From: Notoacmeibacter sp. MSK16QG-6
Lineage (GTDB): Bacteria > Pseudomonadota > Alphaproteobacteria > Rhizobiales > Rhizobiaceae
Assembly (NCBI RefSeq): GCF_024158145.1
Contig: NZ_JAMYXM010000001.1
Location: 1,054,001-1,118,000 of the forward strand
Reading direction: 5' to 3'
DNA length: 64,000 nt
Numbering within the stretch: the first letter of the stretch is position 1; every line of letters starts with the position of its first letter. This document shows positions 7,642 through 16,083 of this stretch, in pieces. The notes under the pieces are model-generated. The model did no database searches. It saw only the letters and a program-made list of their open reading frames with translations, and was not told where the DNA came from. Position numbers and translations under genes: made by a program.

Positions 7642-8763
7642 ATGCGTGTCACACTCGAGCGCTCCAATTTGCTGAAGTCTCTCGGCCATGTGCATCGTGT
7701 GGTCGAGCGCCGGAACACCATTCCGATCCTGTCAAATGTGCTGCTCTCCGCCGATAGCGGCGCTCTGCAGCTCAAGGCCACGGACCTCGATCTCGAAGTG
7801 ACCGAGGCCGTGCCGGCAACGATCGACGTGGCAGGCGGCACCACCGTGCCGGCTCATCTGCTTCACGATATCGTCCGCAAGCTGCCGGACGGCGCGGAGG
7901 TTGGCCTCACCATGGACGAGGATGGGCGGGCCATGAGCGTGGCATCGGGTCGGTCGTCTTTCCGCCTGCAATGTCTGCCGCAGGGCGATTTTCCTGCACT
8001 GATGGCGGGGCAATTCTCTCACCAGTTCGAGGTTGCCGCAGCGGAACTGAAGCGCCTGATCGACAAGACGCAGTTTGCGATCTCTACCGAAGAAACACGC
8101 TATTACCTGAACGGTATCTATCTTCACGCGATTGAGAGCGATGGCGACCTGATGCTGCGAGCCGTCGCGACGGATGGCCACCGCCTAGCGCGTACCCAGA
8201 TGGCGGCGCCCGCCGGATCTGAGGGAATGCCAGGGATTATCGTGCCGCGGAAGACGGTGGCGGAATTGCAAAAGCTGCTCGACCTGCCGGAAGAAGCGAC
8301 GGTGAAGGTGGAGCTTTCCGACACCAAGATCCGCTTTACCGCCGGTGAAGTCGTCCTGACGAGCAAACTGATCGACGGCACCTTCCCCGACTATCAGCGC
8401 GTCATTCCAACCGGCAACGACAAGCGTCTCGTGCTGGAACGCGACCGCTTTGCCGCGGCTGTGGACCGCGTTTCCACCATTTCGTCGGAGCGCGGCCGCG
8501 CGGTCAAGCTCTCCGTGGGAGACGAGCAGATCGTTTTGACAGTCAACAACCCCGATAGCGGCAGCGCTACCGAGGAGTTGCAGGCCGGTTACGAGGCCGA
8601 TCCGATGGATATCGGTTTCAATGCGAAGTACCTGCTCGACGTTACCGCGCAGTTGAATGGGGACGAGGCCGTCTTCCTGCTGGCCGATGCCGGCTCACCG
8701 ACGCTCATCACCGATGAGGACGACGAGCAGACCCTCTACGTTCTCATGCCGATGCGCGTCTGA
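7642..8763 (+). CDS. dnaN: DNA polymerase III beta sliding clamp
   Basis: Ring clamp that tethers polymerase III to DNA, 373 residues. ATG 7642 gives the family start MRVTLERSNLLKSLGHVHRVVERRNTIPILSNVL; the open frame upstream is only a leader. GAAGGA lies upstream. The three-domain beta fold is covered to the conserved C-terminal end TLYVLMPMRV, whose MPMR is the usual clamp terminus. recF starts 11 bp after the stop, so dnaN-recF-moeB are probably one transcript. Confidence 0.97.
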   Translation: MRVTLERSNLLKSLGHVHRVVERRNTIPILSNVLLSADSGALQLKATDLDLEVTEAVPATIDVAGGTTVPAHLLHDIVRKLPDGAEVGLTMDEDGRAMSVASGRSSFRLQCLPQGDFPALMAGQFSHQFEVAAAELKRLIDKTQFAISTEETRYYLNGIYLHAIESDGDLMLRAVATDGHRLARTQMAAPAGSEGMPGIIVPRKTVAELQKLLDLPEEATVKVELSDTKIRFTAGEVVLTSKLIDGTFPDYQRVIPTGNDKRLVLERDRFAAAVDRVSTISSERGRAVKLSVGDEQIVLTVNNPDSGSATEELQAGYEADPMDIGFNAKYLLDVTAQLNGDEAVFLLADAGSPTLITDEDDEQTLYVLMPMRV

Positions 8764-8774
8764 CCGGCGATCCG

Positions 8775-9965
8775 TTGAACAAAGTCCCGGCATCGTCCGA
8801 TGCCGTTCCGCAGGTCTCGATCACGGCGCTTCGCCTGACCGATTTTCGTAGTCACGCGTCGCTCTCGCTGAGTCTCGACCATCGCCACGTCGTACTGTTT
8901 GGCGAAAACGGCGCGGGCAAGACCAATATTCTGGAAGCCGTTTCGCTGCTGTCGCCGGGGCGTGGCTTTCGACGCGCAACCTATGCCGAGATGGCCGCCA
9001 AGGGCACGGAGGGTTTCGCCATCCACGCCGGTGTGGAGAGCGCGATGGGCGCCGCCGAAATCGGCACCGGCACTATTGCCGGCGGTGCGCTCGGTTCGGT
9101 GGGCGCCGGCGGCGAAGGCGGACGCCGCGTTCGCATCAATGGGGCAAGCGAGTCAGCCGACGCCATGGCCGAATGGCTTCGCGTCATCTGGCTCCTGCCC
9201 GCCATGGATGGGCTCTTTACCGGCAGCGCTTCGGACCGGCGACGTTTTCTCGACCGGATGGTTCTCGCAATCGACCCATCCCACGGGCGACGGGCGCTCG
9301 CCTATGAAAAAGCCATGCGTCAGCGAAATCGCCTGTTCGCGGACGATGTGCGGGACGATCTCTGGTACGAAAGCGTCGAAACGGAACTGGCCGAGGCCGG
9401 TCTGCCGATCATGACGGCCCGCCGTCAATTGGTCGAAGCGTTGCAGCGGCAGATCGACCGTCTGCCGGAACCTTCTCCCTTCCCGAAATCGGACCTGTCG
9501 CTTCTGCCGGGCTTCGAGGACGATATGCCGGATACGCCGGAAGCCTATCGCGCGGCACTGGCCCGTGGCCGATATCGCGACCGTATGGCAGGCCGGGCAC
9601 TGGCCGGACCCCATCGCGGCGACCTGCTGGTCGAGCATCGGCCAAAGGCGATGGCGGCAAAGCTATGCTCGACAGGCGAACAGAAAGCGCTTCTCATCGG
9701 CCTTATTCTCGCTCATGCGCGGCTGACCGCCACGCAATCGGGCATGGCGCCCATCCTCCTTCTCGATGAGGTGGCGGCCCATCTCGATGCGGGGCGACGA
9801 GCCGCCCTCTTCGATATTCTTGACGAGCTCGGCGGGCAGGCATGGATGACCGGCACGGACGGACATCTGTTTGCCGCCCTTGCGGATCGGGCGCAATTTT
9901 TCCATCTGTCAAATGGCACGGTGCAGCCCGCGAAGGGTCCACCGCCGATGGAGACTGATGAATGA
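8775..9965 (+). CDS. recF: DNA replication and repair protein RecF
   Basis: SMC-like ATPase that helps load RecA at single-strand gaps. The 396-residue protein starts at TTG 8775. It has Walker A FGENGAGKTN near residue 50, the typical GRGFR that follows, and the C-terminal ABC signature and Walker B (TGEQKALLIGLILAHA, LLLDEVAAHLDAGRR). It is 11 bp after dnaN and overlaps moeB by four bases (ATGA). The TTG start lacks a clear ribosome site, so coupling to dnaN is likely. A Gly/Ala-rich insertion (GTGTIAGGALGSVGAGG) after the lid region is unusual in length. Confidence 0.95.
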   Translation: MNKVPASSDAVPQVSITALRLTDFRSHASLSLSLDHRHVVLFGENGAGKTNILEAVSLLSPGRGFRRATYAEMAAKGTEGFAIHAGVESAMGAAEIGTGTIAGGALGSVGAGGEGGRRVRINGASESADAMAEWLRVIWLLPAMDGLFTGSASDRRRFLDRMVLAIDPSHGRRALAYEKAMRQRNRLFADDVRDDLWYESVETELAEAGLPIMTARRQLVEALQRQIDRLPEPSPFPKSDLSLLPGFEDDMPDTPEAYRAALARGRYRDRMAGRALAGPHRGDLLVEHRPKAMAAKLCSTGEQKALLIGLILAHARLTATQSGMAPILLLDEVAAHLDAGRRAALFDILDELGGQAWMTGTDGHLFAALADRAQFFHLSNGTVQPAKGPPPMETDE

Positions 9966-10726
9966 CCGATGCTGCCCTCAGCACCGATGAATTGCGGCGT
10001 TACGCCCGGCATATCGTTTTGCCGGAGATCGGCGGCGAGGGTCAGCAAAAGCTGAAGGCGGCGCGGGTGCTGGTAATCGGCGCTGGCGGTCTTGGCGCGC
10101 CCGTCCTGCTCTATCTCGCTGCGGCGGGTGTCGGCGCGCTCGGCGTGATCGACGACGATGCGGTTTCGCTGTCCAATCTTCAGCGCCAGGTGATCCATTC
10201 GACCGATGCGATCGGGAATGCAAAGGTGGAAAGCGCTGCCGATGCCTTGGCGAAGATCAACCCGCATGTGCGGGTGGAAGTCCATGAGACTCGATTGACC
10301 GAAGCCAACGCTGCGGAATTGATCGGTCAATACGACATCGTTGTCGATGGGTCGGACAATTTCGAAACGCGTTATCTGCTGGCCGATCTCTGCGCCAAAC
10401 ATAGGGTGACGCTCGTGACCGGCGCCGTCGGCCGGTTCGATGGATCGCTGACGGTCCTTCAGCCCTGGACGGAAGATGAGGACGGGCGGCCCAACCCGAC
10501 CTATCGCGATCTCTTCCCCGAACCGCCCGCCCCCGGCACGGTGCCCTCCTGCGCGGAGGCCGGGGTGATCGGCGCGCTGACCGGCGTGATCGGCGCGCTG
10601 CAGGCGATGGAAGTCATCAAGCTGATTACCGGGGCGGGCGAACCGCTGATCGGGCGGCTCCTCCTCTATGACAGCCTCGCCGCACGGTTCGAGACGATCC
10701 GGTATCGTGGGAAGCGGGCCGCGTGA
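9962..10726 (+). CDS. moeB: MoeB/ThiF-family adenylyltransferase (zinc cysteines absent)
   Basis: E1-like enzyme that adenylates the C-terminus of a ubiquitin-like sulfur carrier (MoaD for molybdopterin, or ThiS). The 254 residues contain the nucleotide site GAGGLGAPV (40-48), Asp130 region VDGSDNFETR and Cys197 in TVPSCAEAG. The E. coli zinc ligands are missing: the usual CYRCLFPEPP reads TYRDLFPEPP (Thr180, Asp183) and there is no C-terminal CxxC. I recall this form in other rhizobial MoeB proteins. It overlaps recF by four bases, so it is cotranscribed with the replication genes. Confidence 0.88.
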   Translation: MTDAALSTDELRRYARHIVLPEIGGEGQQKLKAARVLVIGAGGLGAPVLLYLAAAGVGALGVIDDDAVSLSNLQRQVIHSTDAIGNAKVESAADALAKINPHVRVEVHETRLTEANAAELIGQYDIVVDGSDNFETRYLLADLCAKHRVTLVTGAVGRFDGSLTVLQPWTEDEDGRPNPTYRDLFPEPPAPGTVPSCAEAGVIGALTGVIGALQAMEVIKLITGAGEPLIGRLLLYDSLAARFETIRYRGKRAA

Positions 10727-10880
10727 AAATGAAACGATGGCGCTCTTCAATACAGAAAAGCGGTCTCTCCGACCGAGCCTAAATGACGGCTATGCGGACT
10801 ATGCAGACCTATGCAACTGGTGAGAATGTTCGCATATAACATCTATAAATTTTCGATTTAACTGACCACACAGGAAAAGC

Positions 10881-11120
10881 ATGAGTGAAACTGAAAGGGA
10901 GAAAATCAAACTACGATCCACCTATCTGAATGGCGTAGCTTTGATTTTTTTGGGCCTAGGCGGGCTTGGTCCCGCGTTTACTCTGATACACTCCTTAAAC
11001 TTCTTTGAATGGAAAAATCTGGTCATAGCATTGATTTGGTTATGGGCGGGTGGGATGTCTAGCTGGGAGCTTCATGAGATGGCGGCACGTAACCTCGACC
11101 GCCTGTCTGAACCAAAATAG
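10881..11120 (+). CDS. Small two-helix membrane protein of unknown function
   Basis: A 79-residue frame with a good ribosome site (CAGGAAAAGC before ATG). The protein is charged at the N-terminus (MSETEREKIKLRSTYLN), has two hydrophobic segments (GVALIFLGLGGLGPAFTLI, and NLVIALIWLWAGGM), and a short charged tail (HEMAARNLDRLSEPK). I recognise no family. Its DNA and that around it (10780-11120) are visibly AT-richer than the flanking genes, which may mean recent acquisition or weak selection. The upstream spacer carries only a weak dyad (10761-10775). Confidence 0.6.
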   Translation: MSETEREKIKLRSTYLNGVALIFLGLGGLGPAFTLIHSLNFFEWKNLVIALIWLWAGGMSSWELHEMAARNLDRLSEPK

Positions 11121-11297
11121 GCAAGACATGAACTGCATGGCCATCTTTCGCCATGGCGCTCCGAAACACCCATCTGTTTTGCGACAATCAGATGTCTGAT
11201 AGGGCTCCAAGCGGACATATGAACCCGCATCTGGATTGGTCATGGCAACACCGCCGGCGTTTCCTGCGGACGCTCTCCCGCCTAATGGCGGAGCGGC

Positions 11298-12293
11298 TTA
11301 CCGTCGCGCCGGCAACACCCGATCCGGCGGACGATGGCCGTCGAAGACGACACGAATGTTGATCAGCACGCGCTCGCCCATCTCAATGCGGCTTTCCAGC
11401 GTGGCGGACCCCATATGCGGCAGGAGCGTGATGCGGTTCTGGCGGCACAGTTCCAGCAGGCGCGGATTGACGTTCGGCACCTTGTTGAAGACGTCTAGCG
11501 CCGCGCCGGCGATCCGGCGATCCTCCACCGCATCGATCAATGCGGCCTCGTCAACGATACCACCGCGCGAAACATTGACGAAGTAGGCTTCCCTTTTGAG
11601 GAGCGCCAAACGCCGCGCATCGATCATGTGGCGCGTTTCGGGCGTCAGCGGGGTATGGATCGTCACGATATCCATCCGCGCCAGCATATCGTCCAGATCG
11701 TCCCAATAGGTGGCGTTCAGCTCCGCCTGGGTCTGATCGGCGACAGGCGCGCGGTTATGATAATGAATCGAAAGACCGAACGCTTTCGCTCGCCTTGCGA
11801 CCGCCGTGCCGATCCGACCCATGCCGACAATACCGAGCTTTTTTCCGAATATCCGGCGGCCAAGCATCCAGTTGGGCGACCAGCCGTTCCATTCACCGTT
11901 CATCTGCAGAAGGGCCTGGCTGCCCTCCACAAGCCGGCGCGGCACAGCGACGATCAGCGCCATGGTCATATCGGCTGTATCCTCGGTGAGAACGCCGGGC
12001 GTATTCGTCACGATGATGCCGGCGCGATTGGCCGCTTCCACGTCGATATGTTCGGTACCTGCGCCGAAATTGGCGATCATGCGCAGTTGATCGCCTGCTG
12101 CGCGGATAAGATCGGCATCGATCCTGTCCGTCAAAGTCGGCACGAGGACATCCGCCGTCTTCACCGCCTCGAAAAGTGCTTCCTGCGGCAGGGACTGGTC
12201 GTCCGGGTTCGGAACAAGGTCGAACAGTTCACCCATGCGTTGCTCGACCGGAACCGGGAGTTTCCGGGTGAGGACAACACGGGGTTTTGTCAT
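11298..12293 (-). CDS. D-isomer specific 2-hydroxyacid dehydrogenase (GhrB/glyoxylate reductase-like)
   Basis: Cytosolic NAD(P)H-linked reductase of 2-oxoacids such as glyoxylate or hydroxypyruvate, 331 residues. The Rossmann motif VGMGRIG (156-162), Arg243 in VSRGGIVDEAAL and His293 in LPHMGSATLESR are intact. The usual catalytic Glu of the stretch DVFExEP is replaced: this protein reads DVFNKVPNVNP, with Val272 where Glu is expected. The C-terminus GHRPPDRVLP matches rhizobial homologues. Either the active site relays through another residue or activity is reduced. It diverges from the SH3-protein gene. Confidence 0.85.
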   Translation of the reverse strand: MTKPRVVLTRKLPVPVEQRMGELFDLVPNPDDQSLPQEALFEAVKTADVLVPTLTDRIDADLIRAAGDQLRMIANFGAGTEHIDVEAANRAGIIVTNTPGVLTEDTADMTMALIVAVPRRLVEGSQALLQMNGEWNGWSPNWMLGRRIFGKKLGIVGMGRIGTAVARRAKAFGLSIHYHNRAPVADQTQAELNATYWDDLDDMLARMDIVTIHTPLTPETRHMIDARRLALLKREAYFVNVSRGGIVDEAALIDAVEDRRIAGAALDVFNKVPNVNPRLLELCRQNRITLLPHMGSATLESRIEMGERVLINIRVVFDGHRPPDRVLPARR

Positions 12294-12484
12294 GGGAGCC
12301 CTTCCTCGCCAAAATTTTCAGCGTTCGATAAAGTCACTTTTAACCCTGTCGGCGCAGGATGACCGTAGTGAATGCTTCGTCTTGCCCTTCCCTTAGCAGC
12401 GGGCCGGTCCGAAGCAAAGTATCGACCTGATCGCAGGTAGCGCCCTCAACCGATCCGGTCGAATGATGAGAGATGGTCTGAAAA

Positions 12485-13039
12485 ATGTTCCGCCAGATGC
12501 GCGCCGCCCTGCCCCTTTTAGCCCCCGTTTTCGTCTGGATATTCCTGTTGTGCCTTCCAGCCGGTCAGGCTCGGGCGCAGGACATCACCGGGTCTATCGA
12601 GACCGGCGCATCCGGCCTTCCCCTTCCCCGGTTCGCCTCGCTCAAATCCTCGCGCATCAATATGAGAGCAGGCCCAGGCAGAGATTACAGGGTCGAATGG
12701 AACTACCGCAAGGCCGGCCTGCCGATGGAAATCATCCAAGAGTACGACAATTGGCGCAAGGTTCGCGACGCAAGCGGTGACGAGGGCTGGATTCACGTCT
12801 CGCTTCTCACCGGCAAGCGGACCGGCGTCGCCGCGCCTTGGCAAAAGGGCTCGCTGCTGCCGCTCCGCCGGAGTCCAGGCCCGGATGCGCCCTTGGTTGC
12901 GCAGGTCGAGGCCGGAGCCGTCGGCGATGTCATCTCCTGCGACGGCCAATGGTGCATTGTCGACTATGACAATCACGAGGGCTATATGCGACAGGCGCAG
13001 CTATGGGGTGTCTATCCGAGTGAGCAGATCAGCGACTGA
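12485..13039 (+). CDS. Exported SH3-domain protein
   Basis: A 184-residue secreted protein: signal peptide to about residue 31 (LLCLPAGQARAQ), then two bacterial SH3-like domains. The first contains SSRINMRAGPGRDYRVEWNY, the second LLPLRRSPGPDAPLVAQVE. These domains usually bind peptidoglycan or other envelope polymers; no catalytic domain is present. Two cysteines (SCDGQWC) may form a disulfide. In related genomes a gene of this type sits next to the 2-hydroxyacid dehydrogenase and the fab cluster, as here. The function is not known. Confidence 0.8.
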   Translation: MFRQMRAALPLLAPVFVWIFLLCLPAGQARAQDITGSIETGASGLPLPRFASLKSSRINMRAGPGRDYRVEWNYRKAGLPMEIIQEYDNWRKVRDASGDEGWIHVSLLTGKRTGVAAPWQKGSLLPLRRSPGPDAPLVAQVEAGAVGDVISCDGQWCIVDYDNHEGYMRQAQLWGVYPSEQISD

Positions 13040-13217
13040 TAGGTCATCTCTCCTCCCTGAAACCAATACGGGCAATCGCCAGGCCGGTTTTCCCGTCTGG
13101 TTGAGCCTTTGAGGCTTTCGTCCGGCCTCCGATCCGTGTAATCCGGGCAAAACAGCCGGAAACCGCGCGGCGAGGAGCAGTTGCGCGGCACCGTGTCAGG
13201 GAGATGAGTGCCGAACG

Positions 13218-13736
13218 ATGAACGAACGTAAATCCAGTTACGACTACGAAGACCTTCTTGCGTGCGGACGCGGAGAACTGTTCGGCCCCGGAAATGCGCA
13301 ATTGCCCGCTCCGCCGATGCTTATGTTCGACCGGATCACCGATGTCTCCGAAGAGGGCGGCGCGCATGGCAAAGGCCAGATCCGCGCTGAACTCGACGTC
13401 AAACCCGATCTCTGGTTTTTCCCGTGCCACTTCATCGGAAACGAAATCATGCCCGGCTGTCTCGGGCTGGACGCCATGTGGCAGCTCACGGGTTTCTATC
13501 TCGGCTGGCTCGGCCTGCCCGGTTACGGCATGGCGATCTCGACCGGCGAAGTGAAGTTCAAGGGCATGGTCACGCCGAAGACCAAGCTTGTCGAATACGG
13601 GGTCGATTTCAAACGCGTCATGAAGGGTCGGCTCAATCTCGGCATTGCCGATGGCTGGCTAAAGGCCGATGGCGAGCAAATCTACACCGCCACGGATCTG
13701 AAAGTCGCCCTTTCGAAGGAAAAGGCCGGCGCATAA
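13218..13736 (+). CDS. fabA: 3-hydroxydecanoyl-ACP dehydratase/isomerase FabA
   Basis: Dehydrates 3-hydroxyacyl-ACP and isomerises trans-2- to cis-3-decenoyl-ACP, the entry to anaerobic-type unsaturated fatty acid synthesis. The 172-residue protein matches the family from end to end ([35 protein letters not shown]). Catalytic His71 and Asp85 are present. fabB follows 61 bp downstream and fabI next, the standard alphaproteobacterial order. The regulator gene irr, which in many rhizobial genomes lies just upstream of fabA, is not here. Confidence 0.96.
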   Translation: MNERKSSYDYEDLLACGRGELFGPGNAQLPAPPMLMFDRITDVSEEGGAHGKGQIRAELDVKPDLWFFPCHFIGNEIMPGCLGLDAMWQLTGFYLGWLGLPGYGMAISTGEVKFKGMVTPKTKLVEYGVDFKRVMKGRLNLGIADGWLKADGEQIYTATDLKVALSKEKAGA

Positions 13737-13797
13737 ATACCTCCGGGGCCGAGCGCCCTTCAGGTCAGAACTTCTCCGTGAAGGAAGGGAGAGCCCC

Positions 13798-15015
13798 ATG
13801 AAACGAGTCGTCGTAACCGGAATGGGCATCGTGTCGTCCATCGGCAATGATGTCGAAGCTGTCACCGCTTCGCTACACGATGCGAAAAGCGGTATCAGCT
13901 TTGCAGAGCCATTCGCCGAACACGGCTTTCGAAGCCAGGTCTGGGGCATGCCAACGCTCGACCCGACCGATCTGATCGACCGGCGCGCCATGCGCTTTCT
14001 CCACCGTGGCGGCGCGTGGAACCATGTCGCCATGAAGCAGGCGATTTCCGATGCGGGCCTGGAGGAAGGCGGCATCACCGATCCGCGGATCGGTATCATC
14101 ATGGGCTCGGGCGGCCCTTCCACGGAAATCGTTGTCGATGCCGCCGACACCACACGCGAAAAAGGGTCGCCGAAGCGTATCGGGCCGTTTGCGGTGCCGA
14201 AGGCTATGAGCAGCACGGCCTCTGCGACGCTCGCCACCTGGTTCAAGATTCACGGGGTGAACTATTCCATCAGTTCGGCCTGCTCCACATCCGCGCACTG
14301 CATCGGCAACGCCTATGAGCTGATCCAGTGGGGCAAGCAGGATATGGTCTTCGCCGGCGGCCATGAGGACCTCCACTGGACCTCCTCCAACATTTTCGAC
14401 GCCATGGGCGCGATGAGCAGCAAATACAACGATACGCCAGCCGAAGCATCGCGCGCCTATGATGTCGATCGCGACGGTTTCGTCATTGCCGGCGGGGCCG
14501 GCGTGCTGGTGCTGGAAGAGCTCGAGCGCGCCAAGGCGCGCGGCGCGACGATCTATGCCGAAATCGTCGGCTATGGTGCGACATCCGACGGTTACGACAT
14601 GGTAGCCCCCTCGGGCGAAGGCGCCGCCCGCTGCATGAAGATGGCGCTCGAAACGGTTGACGCAAAGGTCGACTACATCAACACGCACGGCACATCGACG
14701 CCGGTCGGCGATCAGAAAGAGATCGGCGCCATCAGGGAAGTGTTCGGCGACGATATCCCGCATATCGGTTCGACCAAGAGTCTGACAGGTCACAGCCTTG
14801 GCGGCGCAGGCGTTCAGGAGGCAATCTACAGCCTTCTGATGATGAAGAACGATTTCATGGCCGAGAGCGCTCACATCGAGACGCTCGATCCGGAATTTGA
14901 GGGCGTACCCATTCTGACCGAACGGCGGGAGGGTGCTTTCGATGTCGCGCTTTCCAACTCGTTCGGTTTCGGCGGCACGAACGCCACGCTCGTTTTCCAG
15001 CGCTACCAGGATTGA
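13798..15015 (+). CDS. fabB: 3-oxoacyl-ACP synthase I FabB
   Basis: Condensing enzyme that elongates the cis-3-decenoyl product of FabA, so with FabA it sets the unsaturated fatty acid content. The 405-residue thiolase-fold protein starts [18 protein letters not shown] after a strong ribosome site (AAGGAAGGGAGAG). The catalytic Cys ([11 protein letters not shown]) and two His ([11 protein letters not shown] and TGHSLGGAG) are present, and the C-terminal [14 protein letters not shown] is typical. fabI starts 10 bp after the stop. Confidence 0.96.
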   Translation: MKRVVVTGMGIVSSIGNDVEAVTASLHDAKSGISFAEPFAEHGFRSQVWGMPTLDPTDLIDRRAMRFLHRGGAWNHVAMKQAISDAGLEEGGITDPRIGIIMGSGGPSTEIVVDAADTTREKGSPKRIGPFAVPKAMSSTASATLATWFKIHGVNYSISSACSTSAHCIGNAYELIQWGKQDMVFAGGHEDLHWTSSNIFDAMGAMSSKYNDTPAEASRAYDVDRDGFVIAGGAGVLVLEELERAKARGATIYAEIVGYGATSDGYDMVAPSGEGAARCMKMALETVDAKVDYINTHGTSTPVGDQKEIGAIREVFGDDIPHIGSTKSLTGHSLGGAGVQEAIYSLLMMKNDFMAESAHIETLDPEFEGVPILTERREGAFDVALSNSFGFGGTNATLVFQRYQD

Positions 15016-15025
15016 GGAGACGGTC

Positions 15026-15829
15026 GTGGACGGACTCATGAAGGGAAAACGCGGCCTTGTCATGGGCATCGCGAACCGCAACTCAATCGCTTATGGCATC
15101 GCCAAAACCCTTGCTGCGCAAGGCGCGGAAATGGCCGTGACCTATCAGGGCGAAGCGTTTGGAAAACGGGTCAGGCCGCTTGCGGAGGATCTGGGCGTCG
15201 ACCTGATGATCGACTGCGATGTGGAAGATATCGCGTCTGTCGACGCTGCGTTCGAAACGCTCAAGGATAAATGGGGCAGCATGGACTTTCTGGTTCATGC
15301 CATCGGCTTCTCAGACAAGAGTGAACTGAAGGGACTGTACGCCGACACGACGCGCGAAAATTTCTCGCGAACCATGGTGATCTCGTGCTTCTCCTTCACG
15401 GAGGTCACGAAACGGGCGGCGGCGATGATGCCCGATGGCGGTTCGATCCTGACGCTGACTTATGCCGGTTCGGTGCGCGTCATGCCCAATTACAACGTGA
15501 TGGGTGTCGCAAAGGCCGCATTGGAAGCGTCCGTGCGCTATCTGGCCGCCGATTACGGTCAGGACGCCATTCGCGTCAACGCGATTTCCGCCGGACCGGT
15601 GCGGACCCTTGCAGGCGCAGGAATCGCCGATGCGCGGGCCATGTTCAGCCATCAGGCCAGCAACGCGCCGCTTCGCCGAACGGTCACGCTCGATGAACTG
15701 GGCGGCTCGGCGCTTTACCTGCTCTCCGACCTTTCGGGTGGGGTTACAGGAGAGATCCACTATGTCGATAGCGGTTTCAACATCACCTCCATGCCACGTC
15801 TGGACAATCTCCAAAAGCCGAGCGAGTAG
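15026..15829 (+). CDS. fabI: Enoyl-ACP reductase FabI
   Basis: NADH-dependent reductase of the last step in the fatty acid elongation cycle; the family is the triclosan target. GTG 15026 is chosen because GAGGAGA lies six bases before it; the longer open frame overlaps fabB by 80 bases, and ATG 15038 is an alternative. The 267 residues show the FabI cofactor region GIANRNSIAYGIAK, and the Tyr-x6-Lys pair in NYNVMGVAKAALE. The end GFNITSMPRL is in keeping with the family. It closes the fabA-fabB-fabI operon. Confidence 0.95.
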   Translation: MDGLMKGKRGLVMGIANRNSIAYGIAKTLAAQGAEMAVTYQGEAFGKRVRPLAEDLGVDLMIDCDVEDIASVDAAFETLKDKWGSMDFLVHAIGFSDKSELKGLYADTTRENFSRTMVISCFSFTEVTKRAAAMMPDGGSILTLTYAGSVRVMPNYNVMGVAKAALEASVRYLAADYGQDAIRVNAISAGPVRTLAGAGIADARAMFSHQASNAPLRRTVTLDELGGSALYLLSDLSGGVTGEIHYVDSGFNITSMPRLDNLQKPSE

Positions 15830-16083
15830 CATTCGATTTTAGCAGGCAATTGGTATTTCCGCTGAAAACGGGCGCGATCTGCTCAAGTTTCGTTTTTATC
15901 CGACCGGTCTTTTCAGGGTCGCTGCTCATAGTCTGGACCAGTGGTTCATACCCTTTGAAGCCGGAAGGAGACTTTTTTCCTGATAAAACAACTCAAACTT
16001 TATCCTTCATTAACCTGATTTTCTGACAGGGCTTTAATTCCTCGCGGTGCAGGGTGTCGGTGAAATCACCGGAAGCTGTCTCG

